A stretch of 64,000 nucleotides of DNA from Rhizobium sp. BT04. Lineage in GTDB: Bacteria > Pseudomonadota > Alphaproteobacteria > Rhizobiales > Rhizobiaceae. The position numbers were made by a program, and so were the translations under genes. How positions within the stretch are numbered: position 1 is the first letter of the stretch; each line of letters begins with the position of its first letter. Below the pieces are notes generated by a model. The model saw only the letters and a list, made by a program, of their open reading frames with translations. It was not told the DNA's origin and made no database searches. Of the stretch, positions 63,766 through 64,000 are shown piece after piece. Location of the stretch: NCBI RefSeq assembly GCF_030053135.1, contig NZ_CP125652.1:1674001-1738000 (forward strand). Reading direction: 5' to 3'.

Positions 63766-64000
63766 ATGAAATCGAAACTGTCAGGATTGATCGCACTTGC
63801 GGCTGCGATCGTCACCGCCTCCGTCGTGCCGTCGAATGCCGAAGATCTGAAGTTCAAGCTCACCAACGGGACCGACTCCGTCCTGACGCGTTTCTACAGT
63901 TCGCCGACCGGCGTCGCCAACTGGGAAGAAGATGTATTCGGCGAGGACGTTCTCGATCCAGGCGAAAGCGTCAACATCACCATCGCCGACGGCCGCACGG
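63766..64000 (+). CDS. Secreted hypothetical protein (partial, continues beyond the window)
   Basis: A gene starting at ATG 63766 with GGGGAAC upstream. The first 28 residues form a Sec signal peptide (LSGLIALAAAIVTASVVPSN-A). The visible mature part begins DLKFKLTNGTDSVLTRFYSS and WEEDVFGEDVLDPGESVNIT. I recall that this matches small periplasmic proteins common in rhizobia, but the function is unknown and the gene runs off the end. Confidence 0.65.
   Translation, partial: MKSKLSGLIALAAAIVTASVVPSNAEDLKFKLTNGTDSVLTRFYSSPTGVANWEEDVFGEDVLDPGESVNITIADGRT

Noticed and set aside
1..64000. tRNA, rRNA, CRISPR, transposase or phage genes
   Set aside because: None recognised by reading the window; no direct repeat-spacer array or T-loop/CCA pattern was seen.

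Overview
The window is a gene-dense stretch of chromosome from a fast-growing rhizobium, most like Rhizobium etli or R. leguminosarum. The evidence is a fused trpE(G) anthranilate synthase preceded by a Trp-Trp-Trp leader peptide, a choXWV choline uptake operon, a NolR-type regulator, a heme receptor with an iron-responsive-type operator, high GC with third-position C/G bias, and several short palindromic intergenic repeats of the kind scattered through Rhizobiales genomes. I see no rRNA, tRNA, CRISPR array, transposase, integrase or phage gene. Most of the window reads as core chromosome.

Layout. 1-2.5 kb: a frameshifted ParD-type antitoxin and an ABC exporter with a leader holding a possible 21-residue peptide. 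2.6-6.9 kb: trmL, a Na/Pi cotransporter, hemF and small conserved ORFs. 7.0-9.5 kb (minus): cca, a Nudix hydrolase and a DUF1285 protein, coupled by ATGA overlaps. 9.7-16.9 kb (plus): a MoxR ATPase, a DUF58 protein, a BatA/DUF4159 membrane protein, a second large membrane protein and an acetyltransferase in one operon. 17-22.5 kb: acetyltransferase, glutathionyl-hydroquinone reductase-like protein, Nudix, phosphoesterase, TPR protein, and an ECF sigma/anti-sigma pair. 22.7-26.7 kb (minus): leuA with an upstream Leu-rich leader peptide, a BenE-like transporter, and clpP. 27-30.4 kb: DUF2076 protein, queF coupled to a CDF metal transporter, DUF2161 protein. 30.7-36.6 kb: trpE(G) with trpL attenuator, TonB heme receptor, extensin-like protein. 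36.7-45.7 kb: fhs, YqhA-type membrane protein, a secreted protein with two ClpP/crotonase-like halves, an orphan LuxR regulator, a broken PAS gene, a DUF2333 and coiled-coil pair, and thymidine kinase. 45.9-51.8 kb: choXWV, a HugZ-like protein, nolR and an omega-aminotransferase. 51.8-57.8 kb: HD-GYP protein, orphan branched-chain amino acid binding protein, adenine deaminase, alpha-glucosidase. 58.1-63.6 kb: a complete oppABCDF oligopeptide importer, then the start of a secreted protein.

How the genes work together. Two amino-acid pathways (Leu, Trp) are preceded by leader peptides rich in the product amino acid. In both, the -10-like hexamer lies only 7-9 nt before the leader ATG and no Shine-Dalgarno is visible, so both leaders are probably translated from leaderless transcripts. 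Nutrient uptake is prominent (choline, oligopeptides, branched-chain amino acids, heme, phosphate). In both choX and oppA a strong hairpin separates the binding-protein gene from the permease genes, consistent with excess binding protein.

The points most worth following are the leuA leader and its unusual hairpin without a U-tract, the paired NolR-like boxes in front of nolR, the duplicated ClpP-fold secreted protein, the broken antitoxin and PAS genes, and the peptide-containing leader of the ABC exporter. No clearly new multi-gene system was found.
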